Shown here: piece by piece, positions 60,026 through 64,000 of the stretch
Layout of the letters: each line of letters starts with the position of its first letter
Position numbering within the stretch: position 1 is the stretch's first letter
Assembly (NCBI RefSeq): GCF_958298935.1
Contig: NC_084933.1
Coordinates: forward strand, 28,606,334-28,670,333
Length of the DNA stretch: 64,000 bases
Direction: 5' to 3'
Source: Phragmites australis
Taxonomy: Eukaryota > Streptophyta > Magnoliopsida > Poales > Poaceae
Position numbers and translations under genes: made by a program
The notes under the pieces: generated by a model
The model's input: the letters and a program-made list of their open reading frames with translations, nothing else
Told to the model about the DNA's origin: nothing
The model's database searches: none

Positions 60026-60249
60026 TTTGGAAAGTTTTCCAAACAAATTTTGAGAGAAAAGTTACTGAGAAAAAGTTTTAAGAAAAAATTATCAAGAAAA
60101 AATTTTAGAGGAAAAATTGCCTTAAATGTTTTGAGAAAAAAGTTACCGAGAAAAATTTGACTCAAAATTTTTGAGAAAAAGTTTCCACGAGAAAAAGTTA
60201 TCGAGAAAAATTTAACTTAAAATTTTTCAAAAAAAAGTTAATGAGAAAA
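60026..60249 (+). repeat. Degenerate GAGAAAAAGTT array, second copy
   Basis: Duplicate of 40863-41086, again fused to the truncated exon 1 of the following pseudogene. Confidence 0.75.
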
Positions 60250-62317
60250 GACGGCGTGCGTGACCGGAGGGAACGGGTACATCGCCTCCGCGCTCATCAA
60301 GATGCTGCTAGAGAAGGGGTACGCAGTGAAGACCGACGGTCAGGAACCCGGATTTGATTCTTCATCCCTCTTTTCAGCTCAATGATTTTTTTCTTTGTTT
60401 TTTTGGTTGATTTTTTCTCTGAGCAAGGAAAATCTTTGGCGTTGTAAAACGGACAGTAGCATAAGAATCTGAAGGCTTTTATTTCACACTTACTAATTTT
60501 TTAGATATATAAAATTTAGGATGTGCGATAAGATGACTATGTAAACATGTATGAACAAGTAACGGCTGTTGTGGTTAGGGTTTCAGTGTTGGTGGTGGCA
60601 GCTTTTCGATGAGGATTTGTCTGATGCCGAGTGGTGGAGGACAACCCAAAGGACGGTGCTAGGGCGCGGGCGAGCGTAGATTGACCGGTGGAGCTAGATT
60701 TGCGCTGCGGCGGGCGATACAGGCGAATCTGGCAGCAGGAGCACTGCTGGAGATGGGTGGGTGAGGGAGGGAGGCGATGGCGAGTACGTGGAGGGCGAGA
60801 GGCTGACGCGGTGAAAGAAGGTGCAGTAGAGAGTGGGAGGTTGGAGCAGAGAGTGGCGCCGTTGGATGCCGATAGGATGACTGAGAACGTCGCTAAAAAA
60901 AAGGAAAAACTGGAGTATAAAAATATAGCAAGTTCAGAGAGAGTAAAGATGAGAACCTGACTGCTATGCTCTGCTACATCGAAATGAAACGAACGAATTC
61001 TAAAGACCTAAACTACCAACCGATCGAGCTGAATTGTCGCAAGTCGTTATGATCCCCAGACGAGCCATGCTAATCAAGAAATTGAGGGTGATTGGTTTTG
61101 GCTCTGAAAAAATGCTTGGTCGTTTTGATTCTGCAACCCCAGATGACACGGCGAAGGACTCCCACCTCAAGGAGTTGCAGGTCCTCGGTCCCCTCGAGGT
61201 CCTCCGCGCCGACTTGGACGAAGAAGGTAGCTTTGACGAAGCCGACGCTGGCTCGTCGCCGCTCCGGTGAACCTCATGTCAGAGAATCCCGAGGTGCGCG
61301 GTCATCACTGTTCTTATGTACATTTGTCTGCTCTACGGCCAGTTGACGTTATATATTCACCGAGCGTTGAGTTGCTCAAATCAACCCGGTGATGCATTGT
61401 AGCAGCAACTGATCGAGCCAGCTGTCCGAGGAACCCTCAACGTGATGAAGGCGTGCGCGAAAGCGAGGACGGTGAAGCGCGTGATCCTGACCTCGTCGGC
61501 GGCCTCAGTCTCCAGAAGGCAGCCGCAAGGCGACGGCCATGTACTGGACGAGGACTCCTAGTCCGTCGTCGAGTACCTCATAGCCAACAAGACACCGATC
61601 TGGGTACGATACAGGATACACGCATATCCATGTTCATCACTTTAGCTCTCTGCTGCTGATGCTTTGCATAGTAGGGGTCCTGGAGAAGGAAGCGTGCAGG
61701 TTCGCGCAGGAGAACGGCATCAGCCTCGTCACCGTCTGCCCCGTTGTCACCGGGGGTGCGGCGCCGGCCCCGAACGCTTGCACCAGCGTACCGAAGTGCC
61801 TCTCCCTTCTATCTGGTGAGATCCAAAGCAGCAAAGAACTTGTCAGTTTCCCGCGCGTGTCGCACACGACTCCTCAGTTTTGCGTGGTTTCAGGCGACGA
61901 GGCGGAATTCGGCGTGCTGAGAGGCATGGAGATGGCGTCCGGCACGGTGTCGTTGGTTCATGTCGACGACGTCTGCCGAGCTGAGCTGTTCGTCGCCGAG
62001 GACGAGGCAGACTCAGGGGGGAGGTACATCTGCTGCAACCTCAACACGACCACCGTCGAGCTCGCACGTTTCCTGGCAGACAAGAATCGGCTTTTGAGCT
62101 CTGAATTCTGACACTTGATTTGCACTGCCGAGTGGTGAGTGATCGTGTGCTCGCATTTTGCAGCTCCGGCGAGCTGCTTGAGAAGCCGAGAGTGTGGCTG
62201 TCGTCCGCAAAGCTGATCGGGGAAGGGTTCGAGTTCAAGTACAAGACCCTGGACGAGATAATTTCTTTCCGTAATTCTCGGATTGTTGGCGCAAGCGCTC
62301 AACAAGTAGTTCACTAG
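60250..62317 (+). pseudogene. Anthocyanidin reductase-like pseudogene, C2
   Basis: Duplicate of C1 with the same lesions at +19163: no start codon, extra C in exon 1, 16-nt loss in exon 2, TAG codons in exon 3, loss of the Tyr-x3-Lys segment in exon 4, truncated exons 5 and 6. Shared lesions show that the decay preceded the tandem duplication. Confidence 0.92.
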
Positions 62318-64000
62318 TCAAACTGCCCGCACTATTGTGCAACTAGATTTGGATATACAATTTTATTTGTCGTAAAAATCCATTGGCTATAATAGAAAAG
62401 GCTGTAAACTAGGGGTGCTTGGTAATTTTCTAAATGGAGCAGCCTTTTGGTGGAGTAATTTCGAAAATGAAAACTAGTGTGTGTTCTTTTAAAAAATGGG
62501 TATTTTTTGGTGATACTGGCCTATTTTTCTAAAAAAATAAAAGAAAGGCATCCCTCGTTACCATAAAGAACGAGGGGTAGGAACAATATCCTGTGAATCT
62601 GTGATACCACAAATTAACGTGGGCACTTTGATTTGTGAGAGAGTGGAGTGGTTGTGTAACCGAGCAAAATTGTTATAGTTTGTGGATGGGTGGTTCAGAT
62701 TTCATTGGTTCCTAGTTACACGTGCATGTGGTAGTAAATCTCAAGATTTTTATATTTTCTAACATAAATAATTAAATAAATATACTTCGAATGAAAAAAT
62801 TCGTAGAATTAGACATCTACTGCCTTCTCATATCATGGTAAAGTGCATAACTCCCTCTTAGAGGCCGGTAAAAGCTCTTACCACCTACAGTTAGACTCGG
62901 ATGAGCAATGCCCACCTTCTTTTTCTATTTTTTCTTCTTTTCTCTTTTTCTATTTGGACGGTGTAGTTGTTGTGCTCCAAAATTCACTAAACTTTTTTTT
63001 AATCTATAATTCACAATGAATCTATTTAAAAAGATTCACTCAATACTCATGTAGGTTTCAAAATAAAAAAAAAACTACAAAGAGGGCTATTTTTAGAACT
63101 TTTAGCAATTTTAAAGGCCTAAAAAATCCAAAAAATCTAGAAAAATTCACTAATATTCTCTCATATGTCTTAATAATATCTAAAATTATTTTTTTCACCA
63201 AGTAAGTTCTTTTACAATACTCCATTTATATGTATTTTTATCATTTAATGTGATATTATCTTTTTTACTTCAATTTGAATTCAAACAAATTCAAACATTC
63301 ACAAATTAAAACTGAATTCGTGAAATAGAATCACATGAAATGATAAAAAATAGAATCTTTGTTAAATTTCCGTGCTCCTCGCATGCTTCGGCACCGGGCA
63401 TATGGAAATTATACGTGCGTCTCGCGTACAGACCACAACGAACACCACATGCCAGAAGGTCAGGTCAGGTCAGGTCACGCAGAGCATGCGCTGATCGATG
63501 CGCGTGTTGCACGTTGTGGTCCGGCTTCCACCTTCAATCCAATCACCTTTTTGTCCCCCAATACCGCAATGTCACTGCCTTCGACATGTGAGATCCAGAA
63601 ATTTCAATCCTATCCCAATCGGATTCAGGTTAGTGCTCGTGCCAATATTTTTTGTCGGGCCTCGCGACAAGAAAAAGGTAAGATATTTTTGTTGGGTATG
63701 GCGTACGTCTGGCTGAAAACTCTCGAGCCAGTGAAAAGTGAAGCGAGGCCAGCTCATGAACTCCCAGCCATTCCTATCCAAATAATGCCCACGTGGCTGT
63801 CGACAAATTCTATTGGTACACACCAAGTTATCATTTCACGTCTCTTTTTTCAAAGAAACCTTTGTGAGAATTACCTATTGTATTAATAAAAAAAGATCCA
63901 ATGGGCCAACAAAATGTTTTTACATGTAATCGAGACTAAAAAAGAACCCAGGGATAAGACGACCCCCGAGTACTGCCAGAAGGTCTACTCTCGAGATATA
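62318..64000. other. Spacer downstream of C2 to window edge
   Basis: Copy of 43155-44837; no gene. The last 57 or so bases are the beginning of the LINE fragment seen complete at 44781-45480. Confidence 0.6.

Larger units (their letters stand above)
52091..64000. repeat. 19,163-bp tandem duplication, unit 2 (cut by window edge)
   Basis: It matches 32928-44837 base for base wherever compared. It holds the promoter segment (53139-53631), B2, spacer (55522-57651), a LINE fragment (57652-58638), foldback (about 59383-59633), the AAAAAGTT array (60026-60249), C2 and the C1-type downstream spacer. The 33.0-33.95 kb AT-rich spacer is repeated at 52.1-53.1 kb. Confidence 0.92.

Overview
This window is nuclear DNA from a plant, almost certainly a grass (Poaceae). 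The evidence is GC-rich first exons beside AT-rich introns, short GT-AG introns, and a typical grass transposon set (PIF/Harbinger, Stowaway, CACTA, hAT, Ty1-copia, LTR remnants, LINEs). The gene family at its centre is an anthocyanidin-reductase/DFR-like short-chain reductase cluster. I cannot name the genus. There are no bacterial features, CRISPR arrays or tRNA/rRNA genes that I can see.

Layout. 1-7.1 kb is a transposon graveyard: a PIF/Harbinger element running off the left edge, a Stowaway MITE, a degenerate CACTA element and a 1,065-bp hAT element with a perfect 8-bp target-site duplication (TSD). 7.6-20.2 kb is one 15-exon gene for an SDA1-type ribosome-biogenesis protein. Its intron 1 holds a solo LTR and a complete, very young 6.9-kb copia retrotransposon that ends 41 bp before exon 2. 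Exon 2 carries an in-frame TAA. 20.4-23.2 kb is LTR-retrotransposon-like DNA, followed by an antisense fragment of a CcmA/ABCI1 ABC-protein gene.

23.8-64 kb is the reductase cluster. Gene A1 (23.85 kb) is followed by a chain of phase-1 symmetric exons of unknown function (30.2-32.3 kb), gene B1 (34.8 kb), pseudogene C1 (41.1 kb), gene A2 (46.5 kb), gene B2 (53.9 kb) and pseudogene C2 (60.3 kb). A1 and A2 are about 98% alike by eye but differ in promoter and first codons. The B-C block is repeated at a constant offset of 19,163 bp with no difference noticed. This implies a head-to-tail tandem duplication of the 19,163-bp segment 32928-52090 (B, C and A), whose second copy continues past the right edge. 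It is either extremely recent or an assembly duplication.

Functionally, the intact A and B genes encode NADPH-dependent reductases of the flavan-3-ol/proanthocyanidin type. The B promoter has a G-box two bases from a MYB AC-element, the arrangement expected for MYB-bHLH control of flavonoid genes. Fragments of unrelated housekeeping genes (HEMA1 exon 1, ABCI1) lie between cluster genes, showing that the spacers have been reshuffled.
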